DNA of 5,345 nucleotides from Bacillota bacterium. GTDB taxonomy: Bacteria > Bacillota > Dethiobacteria > Dethiobacterales > Dethiobacteraceae. Numbering within the stretch: position 1 is the first letter of the stretch; each line of letters starts with the position of its first letter. Location of the stretch: positions 1-5,345 of the forward strand of contig DUUE01000317.1 of NCBI GenBank assembly GCA_012841735.1, written 5' to 3'. Both the position numbers and the translations under genes were made by a program. Below, in pieces: positions 1 through 5,345 of this stretch. The notes beneath the pieces were generated by a model. The model did not search any database. It saw nothing but the letters and a program-made list of their open reading frames with translations, and had not been told where the DNA came from.

Positions 1-120
1 ATCATTGCCCTGCGTTTCATCCTGAACCTGATCCTGCACTGGGAAATCCACCAGGAGAAACGTGATGAAGCCGATGAACTCTGGCATAAAGTGACGACAC
101 ACGGCAGAAAACAGCACTAG
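1..120 (+). CDS. C-terminal tail of an unrecognised protein (5' end outside window)
   Basis: Frame 1 is open from the left edge to a TAG at 118-120 and gives 39 residues. The other two forward frames hit stops within this stretch (about bases 23 and 63). The peptide starts with a hydrophobic run (IIALRFILNLILHW), then a charged, amphipathic part (EIHQEKRDEADELWHKV) and a basic end (HGRKQH). This could be a last membrane or packing helix followed by a cytoplasmic tail. I do not recognise the family, and the tail is too short to assign a function. The antisense frame is also open here, so strand is inferred from codon choice and from its agreement with the rest of the window. No hairpin terminator is visible between this stop and the next gene. 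Confidence 0.5.
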   Translation: MIALRFILNLILHWEIHQEKRDEADELWHKVTTHGRKQH

Positions 121-128
121 GGTACTTA

Positions 129-157
129 TTGCATTCGCAGCCAACATACGGTAAAAT
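129..157 (+). promoter_or_regulatory. candidate sigma-A-type promoter for the DUF1015 gene
   Basis: TTGCAT (129-134) and TAAAAT (152-157) are separated by exactly 17 bases. The -10 box matches the consensus at 5 of 6 positions and the -35 box at 3 of 6. The start of transcription would fall near 164, giving a leader of about 24 bases that contains the RBS at 173-180. Such a start would exclude the upstream in-frame ATG at 161 from the message and supports the start at 188. The match is by eye only, and chance hits of this quality occur. Confidence 0.4.
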
Positions 158-172
158 CAAATGAGTTTAATG

Positions 173-180
173 AGGGAGGA
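173..180 (+). promoter_or_regulatory. Shine-Dalgarno site that sets the DUF1015 start
   Basis: AGGGAGGA lies 7 bases before the ATG at 188. The earlier in-frame ATGs at 161 and 170 have no comparable site in front of them, and 170 almost touches this one. This decides the start in favour of 188. Confidence 0.75.
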
Positions 181-187
181 CAACTGT

Positions 188-1507
188 ATGGCAAAAATCG
201 TGCCCATTCGCGGCATACGTTATAATACGGCAAAGGCGGGCTCACCGGAGCGACTGATTACACCGCCGTATGATGTGATTGACGCGGAGGGGCAGAAGGA
301 ATATTACGCCAAAAGCCCGTATAACATTATCCGCCTGGAATACGGGGAAGTACGGGAACATGATGACGCAACCGACAATCGTTATACACGGGCACGTGGT
401 TTTTTTACCTCCTGGCTCAGGGAAGGCATCCTGCTGCCTGAGGAAAAGCCGGCGGTCTATTTTTATGAACAGGAATTCCAGGCGGAAGGCAGGCGGTTTG
501 TCCGCAACGGGCTTTTTGCCGGTGTGGGGCTGGAGGAGTATGCTTCCGGTATGATTCTGCCACACGAAGAAACATTGTCCAAAGCAAAAGCGGACCGCCT
601 GGAACTTATGCGCCACTGTGAAGCCAATTTCAGCCCCATTTTCGGTCTGTATGACGACCCCGGCCTGGTTATGGAGGCACTGGCGGCACAATATAAAAAA
701 AAGCAGCCTGCCTTGGCTTTCAGTGATGAAAACGGGGAGAGCCACCGCCTGTGGGTTGTCAGTGACGAGGATGCCTTGCAGCGGATTAAAACTTTTTTTG
801 CGGGACACAAAATTTACCTGGCCGACGGCCACCACCGTTATGAAACAGCTCTCGCCTTCTCCAGGGAACAAAAAGCAGCCGGCAGGGACAATTTTGACTT
901 TTGCCTGATGGTACTCGTCAATCTGCATGATCCGGGGCTTGTTATTTTTCCCACGCACCGTTTACTGAAAAATGTAGCCGGATTTGAACCGGAGAGCTTC
1001 CTGAATTCTCTCCGGGAAATATTTACGGTGGAAACTGTGGCGGCGGGTACGGGGCGGGACATACTGCCTTTGGAGTTCACTCTGCTGCAGAAATATATGG
1101 CCGGATATAATGCATATCTGCTTTACCTGGGAGATAACCGTTTTGTGCGTCTGCGCATCCCGCGCCGGCCGGAGCATCCGGTTATGCGCAAGCTCTACCC
1201 CGCCCATTCCGCACAGTGGCGCACACTGGACGTGGCCGTCCTGCAGGGCCTGGTGCTGGAATCAATCCTGGGGATCGGCAGTGAAGCCCGTGCGGGTGGT
1301 GACAATTTAACTTATACACGCAACACGGAAGAAGCGCTGGCAGCCGTTGATGCCGGGACCTACCAGGCTGCATTTTTCCTTAACACCACACGGGTGGAGG
1401 AAGTGATTGCAGTGGCCGCTGCCGGAGATAAGATGCCCCAGAAATCAACTTTCTTCTACCCCAAACTTGTAACCGGTCTGGTAATTAATGATTTTACCAG
1501 GCAATAA
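188..1507 (+). CDS. DUF1015 family protein (COG4198-type), complete
   Basis: This is a 439-residue cytoplasmic protein of unknown biochemical role. Family signs are an N-terminal block with TPPYDVI (25-31) and SPYNIIRLE (43-51), then HEET (126-129) followed by ADR (135-137). The hallmark is LADGHHRYETA with D213, G214, H215, H216 and R217, and a late LDVAVLQ block ends at Q353. The length is normal for DUF1015 (PF06245). The DGHHR motif resembles the one in ParB/sulfiredoxin-fold proteins, some of which bind nucleotides or act as serine kinases; a catalytic role here is inference only. ATG 188 was chosen for its RBS, and the upstream ATG at 161 would only add the residues MSLMREDNC. No signal peptide or membrane segment is visible. 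The gene ends in tandem TAA stops (1505-1510) just before a hairpin terminator, so it probably ends its own transcript. The family call is confident, the function is unknown. Confidence 0.9.
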   Translation: MAKIVPIRGIRYNTAKAGSPERLITPPYDVIDAEGQKEYYAKSPYNIIRLEYGEVREHDDATDNRYTRARGFFTSWLREGILLPEEKPAVYFYEQEFQAEGRRFVRNGLFAGVGLEEYASGMILPHEETLSKAKADRLELMRHCEANFSPIFGLYDDPGLVMEALAAQYKKKQPALAFSDENGESHRLWVVSDEDALQRIKTFFAGHKIYLADGHHRYETALAFSREQKAAGRDNFDFCLMVLVNLHDPGLVIFPTHRLLKNVAGFEPESFLNSLREIFTVETVAAGTGRDILPLEFTLLQKYMAGYNAYLLYLGDNRFVRLRIPRRPEHPVMRKLYPAHSAQWRTLDVAVLQGLVLESILGIGSEARAGGDNLTYTRNTEEALAAVDAGTYQAAFFLNTTRVEEVIAVAAAGDKMPQKSTFFYPKLVTGLVINDFTRQ

Positions 1508-1522
1508 TAATGCAGTAAGCAC

Positions 1523-1549
1523 AAGCCGGTGGCTCAGCCGCCGGCTTTT
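1523..1549 (+). terminator. intrinsic terminator after the DUF1015 gene
   Basis: The arms 1523-1532 (AAGCCGGTGG) and 1538-1547 (CCGCCGGCTT) form a 10-bp stem with one G-U pair around a 5-base loop (CTCAG). A run of four T at 1546-1549 overlaps the stem base. The stem is strong but the T tract is short, so termination may be incomplete. It begins 15 bases after the first stop codon. Confidence 0.65.
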
Positions 1550-1632
1550 GCAGACGGCTGCGGTGGAAAAACGGCTGCCGGACTTGCTGCAGGAACAGGC
1601 GGGAGGGAAAAGGAATTTGCCGGGGAAATATA

Positions 1633-1638
1633 TATAAT
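1633..1638 (+). promoter_or_regulatory. candidate -10 box (TATAAT) for the ABC-F transcript
   Basis: A perfect TATAAT sits in an AT-rich island (about 1626-1644) within GC-rich surroundings, 32 bases before the GTG start of the ABC-F gene. At the ideal distance the -35 region reads AAGGAA, a poor match. The better-looking TTGCCG at 1617-1622 is only 10 bases away, and there is no TG extension. The position right after a terminator makes a promoter plausible, but the missing -35 keeps confidence low. Confidence 0.35.
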
Positions 1639-1670
1639 TAAAACACTCTGCCGGGAAACGGGGGCCACTG

Positions 1671-3587
1671 GTGAGTATTGTTCAGGTACACAAACTGAAA
1701 AAAGCATTCGGTGCCAACGAGATCATCTGCGACCTATCCTTTCGGTTACAGAAAAGGGAGCGCGTGGGGCTTGTGGGGCCAAACGGCGCCGGGAAGAGCA
1801 CGCTTTTAAATATAATGGCAGGATTGGAAACGGCTGATGAAGGCACGGTCACGTATGCCAAAGGGACAACCCTGGCATACCTGGAGCAGCAGATCGAAGT
1901 CACAGCAGGCGGGAGCATGGAGGAAGAACTGCGCCGGGCCTTTGCCGGCCTGGACACACTGGCGGAAACGCTGCAGGCCTATGAAAGGCAAATGGCCGAC
2001 GGCAATTTGGCGGCGGAGGAACTGGCCGCCGTGATGGCGGCCTACGGGGAAGCCAGGCAGCAATTTGAGGCGGCGGACGGCTACACCGCTGAAGCCCGTC
2101 TGCGGGCGGTGGTGAACGGTTTGGGTTTTACGGAGGCGGACCTTGGCCGCCCTGTGAGCAGTTTTTCCGGCGGGGAGCGAACACGCCTGCGCCTGGCCCG
2201 CCTGCTGCTGGAACAACCGGATGTGCTGCTGTTGGATGAACCGACCAACCATCTTGATTTTGCCGCCGTGGAATGGCTGGAAAAATTTCTTGCCGCCTGG
2301 CCGGGTACAATACTGCTTGTTTCCCATGACCGTTACTTTCTCGACCGGGTAGTGGGGCGGATTCTTGCCCTGGAAAGCGGACGGGTTAAAAGTTATCCGG
2401 GGAATTACAGCGCTTACCTGCAGCAAAGGGAACTGGAGCGGGTTGCCCTGGAAAAAAGTTATCAGAAACAAAAGCTATACCTGGAAAAGGAAGCCGCTTA
2501 TATCCGTTCCCTGGGAACAAGTGAACGGGAAAAGCGGCAGGCCAAAAGCCGGGAAAAACGCCTGGAAAAAATGGAACTGGTGGAGAAGCCGGGCGGGGAA
2601 AAAACGATGGTGCTGGATTTCAGCTATGCCGGACGCAGCGGAGACATTGTAGCCCGTCTGGAGCAGGTGAGCAAGAGTTTTGGCACACATACAGTGTTCA
2701 GCGACGTCAGCTTTGAAATCCGCCGCGGGGACAGGATCGGTCTGGTTGGACCCAACGGGGCCGGCAAAAGTACGCTGCTTAAACTGCTGGCCGGGGAACT
2801 GTCACCGGACAGCGGTAAGATCTGGCTTGGTCCCAGTGTGTGCCCGGTATATTTTGACCAGCACCAGCAAGTGCTGGACCCGCAGAAATCTCCCCTGGAA
2901 GAAATTATGGCTGTTGCCGACATGACTGTTACCGGGGCAAGAACATACCTGGGGCGTTTCCTTTTTTCCGGCGAAGATGTGTTTAAGCCGAACGAAACAT
3001 TGAGCGGCGGGGAAAAAAGCCGCCTGGCGCTGGCCAAATTGAGCCTGGACGCCGGGAACTTCCTGATCCTGGATGAACCGACAAACCATCTTGACATCCG
3101 GGGCATGGAGGAACTGGAAGGGGCTATACTCGCTTTTCCCGGTACGCTTCTGGTTGTTTCCCACGACCGCTATTTCCTTTCCCGGACGACAAACAAGATA
3201 ATGGACATCTCCGCCGGACGCGTCAGACTGTATCCTGTGCCGTATGAGGAATACCTGGCGCTGCGCGACAGAGAGACCGGGAACCGGCCAGCCGCCTGTG
3301 AGGAGGAAAAACGTCTGCGTCGGGAGGAAGAAAACCGGCGCAGGGAGGAGGAACTGGCGCGCAGGCGCAGGCGGCGTCAACTGGAAGAAGCGGTGGAGCG
3401 GGCGGAAGGGGACATTGCCGCCTGTGAAGCGACCATCAAACTTTTGGAAAAAGAACTGTCCGCTCCCGAGGTGTTTTCTGATTACCAGACGGCCGCGGCC
3501 AAGGGGGGTGCGCTGGCGGAGGCAAAAAAGAAACTTTCCGCTTTGTATGAACACTGGGCAAGTCTTGCCGAGCAGTTGGAGGAATAA
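1671..3587 (+). CDS. ABC-F family ATPase, YdiF/Uup-like ribosome-associated factor, complete
   Basis: This 638-residue soluble protein has two ATP-binding cassettes and no membrane segments. NBD1 has Walker A GPNGAGKST (36-44), signature FSGGE (165-169), D189 and catalytic E190 within DEPTNHLD, and switch H219. NBD2 has the same set: 360-368, LSGGE (444-448), D468/E469 and H498. All ATPase residues are intact in both halves. The linker (about 250-325) contains a charged helical stretch (QKQKLYLEKEAAYIRSLG, then EREKRQAKSREKRLEKM, 285-301) like the ABC-F interdomain motif that reaches the ribosomal P site. Residues 543-638 form an arginine/glutamate-rich coiled coil like the ABC_tran_CTD. Family members bind the ribosomal E site and relieve stalled translation. 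The normal linker and C-terminal coil favour a housekeeping YdiF type over an antibiotic-resistance ABC-F. The start is GTG 1671, with a modest GGGGG (1660-1664) six bases upstream. The next gene follows after 34 bases with no terminator. Confidence 0.95.
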   Translation: MSIVQVHKLKKAFGANEIICDLSFRLQKRERVGLVGPNGAGKSTLLNIMAGLETADEGTVTYAKGTTLAYLEQQIEVTAGGSMEEELRRAFAGLDTLAETLQAYERQMADGNLAAEELAAVMAAYGEARQQFEAADGYTAEARLRAVVNGLGFTEADLGRPVSSFSGGERTRLRLARLLLEQPDVLLLDEPTNHLDFAAVEWLEKFLAAWPGTILLVSHDRYFLDRVVGRILALESGRVKSYPGNYSAYLQQRELERVALEKSYQKQKLYLEKEAAYIRSLGTSEREKRQAKSREKRLEKMELVEKPGGEKTMVLDFSYAGRSGDIVARLEQVSKSFGTHTVFSDVSFEIRRGDRIGLVGPNGAGKSTLLKLLAGELSPDSGKIWLGPSVCPVYFDQHQQVLDPQKSPLEEIMAVADMTVTGARTYLGRFLFSGEDVFKPNETLSGGEKSRLALAKLSLDAGNFLILDEPTNHLDIRGMEELEGAILAFPGTLLVVSHDRYFLSRTTNKIMDISAGRVRLYPVPYEEYLALRDRETGNRPAACEEEKRLRREEENRRREEELARRRRRRQLEEAVERAEGDIAACEATIKLLEKELSAPEVFSDYQTAAAKGGALAEAKKKLSALYEHWASLAEQLEE

Positions 3588-3609
3588 AATTTAAGAGCAA
3601 GTATAAAAT

Positions 3610-3617
3610 GGAGGGAG
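3610..3617 (+). promoter_or_regulatory. Shine-Dalgarno site for the GTG start of the flavoprotein
   Basis: GGAGGGAG lies four bases before GTG 3622, with its GGAGGG core six bases away. An ATG at 3608 overlaps it but is out of frame with the flavoprotein, so the GTG start is favoured. The protein then begins MEKVVLISGSPR, as expected for a flavodoxin-fold N-terminus. Confidence 0.75.
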
Positions 3618-3621
3618 TACT

Positions 3622-4197
3622 GTGGAAAAAGTTGTCCTGATTTCCGGCAGCCCCCGGGCGGAAGGGAACACCATGCAAATTCTCTCCCGTTGTGCCGCAA
3701 AAATCGAGGCACTGGGACTGGAGAGCGAGATCATCAGCCTGTCCGGAAAAAGTATTGCCGCTTGCACGGCCTGTAGGAAATGTGTTGAACTGAAAAAATG
3801 TGTTCTTCCGGACAGTTTAAATGAAATTGCGGAAAAAGTGCGGGCGGCAAAAGGTTTTATTATCGGCTCTCCCGTTTATTTCGGCACTGCCAGGGGGGAT
3901 CTGATGAACCTGCTGCAGCGGCTGGGTATGGTGGCATCCGCCAACGGGCGTTTCCTCTCCTGGAAAGTGGGCGGACCCATTGCCATCGACAGGCGCGGCG
4001 GTTCCACCGCCACCATCCAGGAAATGCTCATGTTTTTCTTTATTAATGAAATGATTGTTCCCGGTTCCTTCTACTGGAATATAGTCTTTGGACGCGAGCC
4101 GGGGGAAGCCCTGGAAGATGCGGAAGGTGTCCGGACGGCGGAGCGTTTTGCCGAAAATGTGGCAAAAGTTATTCTTAAACTGACAGCGGAGGATTAA
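3622..4197 (+). CDS. iron-sulfur flavoprotein (Isf-like), NADPH-dependent FMN reductase superfamily
   Basis: This 191-residue cytoplasmic flavodoxin-fold protein is complete. The N-terminal strand leads into SGSPRAEGNT (8-17), the loop that binds the FMN phosphate. A cysteine cluster C48-X2-C51-X2-C54-X5-C60 follows. GSPVYFG (82-88) is the second flavin-contact segment, and GGPIAIDRRGGSTATIQEM is the later glycine-rich block common in this family. In Isf of methanogenic archaea a compact motif of this type holds a [4Fe-4S] cluster next to FMN and passes electrons between ferredoxin and the flavin. All four cysteines are present here, so a cluster is likely, though not proven. Physiological partner and substrate are unknown; quinone, oxygen-species or ferredoxin-linked reduction are all possible. 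It lies 34 bases after the ABC-F gene and 40 bases before transketolase, and is probably cotranscribed with both. Confidence 0.88.
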   Translation: MEKVVLISGSPRAEGNTMQILSRCAAKIEALGLESEIISLSGKSIAACTACRKCVELKKCVLPDSLNEIAEKVRAAKGFIIGSPVYFGTARGDLMNLLQRLGMVASANGRFLSWKVGGPIAIDRRGGSTATIQEMLMFFFINEMIVPGSFYWNIVFGREPGEALEDAEGVRTAERFAENVAKVILKLTAED

Positions 4198-4206
4198 TGT
4201 CTATCA

Positions 4207-4223
4207 TGCCGGCCAGGCCGGCA
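4207..4223. repeat. perfect 17-nt palindrome between flavoprotein and transketolase genes
   Basis: TGCCGGCC (4207-4214) and GGCCGGCA (4216-4223) are exact reverse complements around a single A. In RNA this can fold as a 7-bp, almost all-GC stem with a 3-base loop. There is no T run after it, so it is not a standard terminator. It ends only two bases before the transketolase RBS (4226-4232). It could be an operator-like dyad, an mRNA processing or stability hairpin, or a brake on ribosome access; the sequence alone cannot choose. Confidence 0.6.
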
Positions 4224-4237
4224 ACAGGAGGGCAAAA

Positions 4238-5345
4238 ATGAAAGCTATTGAAACAAGCGCCATCAACACAATCCGTTTTCTGGCTGTGGATGCCATTGAG
4301 AAAGCAAATTCAGGGCATCCCGGACTGCCTATGGGCGGTGCGCCCATGGCGTATGTTCTCTGGTCGCGCTTTTTGAAACACAGCCCGCAGGATCCGGACT
4401 GGCCGGACCGTGACCGGTTTGTCCTTTCTGCCGGCCATGGCTCCATGCTGCTCTATGCCCTGCTGCATTTATTCGGCTATAACCTTTCCCTGGAGGATTT
4501 ACAGCAGTTCCGGCAGTGGGGCAGCAAAACGCCGGGCCATCCTGAATACAGGCAGACCGCCGGCGTGGAAACCACCACCGGCCCCCTGGGTCAGGGATTT
4601 GCCAATGCGGTGGGGATGGCCATCGCCGAGCAGAGGCTGGCAGCCGAGTTTAACCGTCCCGGTTATGAACTGGTGCGGCACTATACTTATGTCTATGCCG
4701 GTGACGGCTGTCTGATGGAAGGGGTTGCGGCGGAAGCGGCATCCCTGGCCGGGCACCTGCAGCTGGGACGCCTGATCTGCCTCTATGATGACAATGAAAT
4801 TACCATTGACGGCTCCACCAAAGTTGCTTTTACGGAAGATGTGGGCATGCGCTTCCGTGCTTACGGCTGGCATGTGGAGCGGGTGGCGGACGGGACGGAT
4901 ACGGAAGCCATTGCCGCCGCTATCCGCAAAGCGCAGGAAGAGACAACAAAACCCTCGTTGATCATGGTGCGGACGGCCATTGGCTACGGCAGCCCCAACA
5001 AACAGGGGCAGGCGTCTGCCCATGGAGCGCCCCTGGGCAAAGAGGAGGTGCGGCTGACAAAAGCAAACCTGGGCTGGCCGCAGGATAAAACATTTTATGT
5101 CCCGGAGGAAGTCAGGGAGCATTTCCGCGAGCTTGCCGGACGGCTGCAGGCGGCCAAAGGCGAGTGGGACAGACTTTTTGCCGCCTACAGGAAAGAATAT
5201 CCCGAAGCGGCCGCCGCCTGGGACGTTTGGCATGGCAAAGCATTGCCGGAAGGCCTGGAAAATGATGAAAGGCTGTGGCACTTTGACAAGCCCATGGCCA
5301 CACGGTCCGCATCCGGCCGGGTAATGCAGGTGCTTTCAGAATACC
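4238..5345 (+). CDS. tkt: transketolase, N-terminal part (3' end outside window)
   Basis: The frame is open from ATG 4238 to the right edge with no frameshift: 369 residues of an enzyme normally about 660 long. It is the thiamine diphosphate enzyme that moves two-carbon ketol units between sugar phosphates in the non-oxidative pentose phosphate pathway, in the cytoplasm. Active-site residues align with E. coli TktA with an offset of one: H27 in SGHPGLPMG, H67 in AGHGSML, H101 in KTPGHPE, GDG at 155-157 with metal-binding D156, N186 in YDDNEITIDG, and H262 in SAHGAPLG. ETTTGPLGQG (cofactor binding) is intact. The pyrophosphate-binding domain is complete and the pyrimidine-binding domain just begins (ATRSASGRVMQVL). 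AGGAGGG (4226-4232) lies five bases before the ATG. It resembles the full-length single-chain bacterial enzyme, not the split N- and C-subunit form; the end of the gene must be seen to confirm this. Confidence 0.95.
   Translation, partial: MKAIETSAINTIRFLAVDAIEKANSGHPGLPMGGAPMAYVLWSRFLKHSPQDPDWPDRDRFVLSAGHGSMLLYALLHLFGYNLSLEDLQQFRQWGSKTPGHPEYRQTAGVETTTGPLGQGFANAVGMAIAEQRLAAEFNRPGYELVRHYTYVYAGDGCLMEGVAAEAASLAGHLQLGRLICLYDDNEITIDGSTKVAFTEDVGMRFRAYGWHVERVADGTDTEAIAAAIRKAQEETTKPSLIMVRTAIGYGSPNKQGQASAHGAPLGKEEVRLTKANLGWPQDKTFYVPEEVREHFRELAGRLQAAKGEWDRLFAAYRKEYPEAAAAWDVWHGKALPEGLENDERLWHFDKPMATRSASGRVMQVLSEY

Noticed and set aside
242..958. 238-codon open frame on the minus strand
   Set aside because: Antisense to the conserved N-terminal half of DUF1015; no RBS-led start or motif.
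1554..1578. Direct repeat ACGGCTGC (1554-1561 and 1571-1578), which could also pair with CAGCCG in the terminator as an antiterminator
   Set aside because: The repeat is only 8 bases, and the rival pairing involves bases made after the terminator hairpin. GC-rich 6- to 8-mers recur by chance here.
1529..1837. 102-codon plus-strand frame starting in the intergenic gap
   Set aside because: It begins inside the terminator hairpin, has no RBS and runs out of frame into the ABC-F gene.
1806..2471. 221-codon open frame on the minus strand
   Set aside because: Antisense to the first ABC cassette, where the sense frame carries Walker A/B and signature motifs.
1776..3174. Internal repeats in the ABC-F gene (Walker A, DEPTNHLD and SHDRYFL segments occur twice)
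   Set aside because: These are the two homologous ABC cassettes of the family, not a recent duplication.
2802..3554. 250-codon open frame on the minus strand within the ABC-F gene
   Set aside because: Shadow of the second ABC cassette and C-terminal coil; composition is odd and no family features are visible.
1671..3587. ABC-F as an antibiotic-resistance determinant
   Set aside because: The linker is of ordinary length and the C-terminal coil and neighbours fit a housekeeping YdiF-like factor; nothing suggests acquisition by transfer.
3602..3607. TATAAA as a promoter for the flavoprotein
   Set aside because: No -35 at a suitable distance (TTGGAG is 20 bases away), and transcription would start inside the RBS. 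Readthrough from the ABC-F gene is simpler.
4499..5281. 260-codon open frame on the minus strand
   Set aside because: It lies wholly inside the transketolase gene, which has every active-site residue. The antisense peptide has no recognisable motif; long antisense frames are expected in GC-rich coding DNA.

Overview
The window is a stretch of ordinary bacterial chromosome, all coded on the + strand, densely packed and GC-rich (clearly above 50 % by eye). Strong purine-rich Shine-Dalgarno sites, two GTG starts, a DUF1015 protein, a YdiF-type ABC-F factor and an iron-sulfur flavoprotein of the Isf type together suggest an anaerobic Firmicute of the Clostridia or Negativicutes. This placement is inference from gene style, not a species identification.

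Layout. Bases 1-120 hold the last 39 codons of an unrecognised gene. A candidate promoter (129-157) and a strong RBS lead into a complete DUF1015-family gene (188-1507, 439 aa), which ends in tandem TAA stops and a stem-loop terminator (1523-1549). The 163-base gap that follows also carries a perfect TATAAT box shortly before the GTG start of a complete ABC-F ATPase (1671-3587, 638 aa). After 34 bases with no terminator comes a complete flavoprotein (3622-4197, 191 aa; GTG start) with an Isf-like four-cysteine cluster. After a further 40 bases, which hold a perfect 17-nt palindrome, comes transketolase (4238 to the right edge). It is cut off by the window after 369 residues, about the first 55 % of a normal enzyme.

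How the genes relate. The terminator plus TATAAT box suggest that DUF1015 is its own transcription unit and that ABC-F, flavoprotein and transketolase form a second one. Their jobs differ: ribosome rescue or translation quality control, low-potential redox chemistry, and the non-oxidative pentose phosphate pathway. This looks like a housekeeping string, not a dedicated pathway.

I found no mobile element, CRISPR array, RNA gene, toxin-antitoxin or defence module. The points most worth a second look are the complete CX2CX2CX5C cluster in the flavoprotein and the flavoprotein-transketolase junction. In that junction a 14-codon reading frame links the two genes by stop/start overlaps at both ends and spans the palindrome. 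I do not see convincing evidence for a new biological system here.
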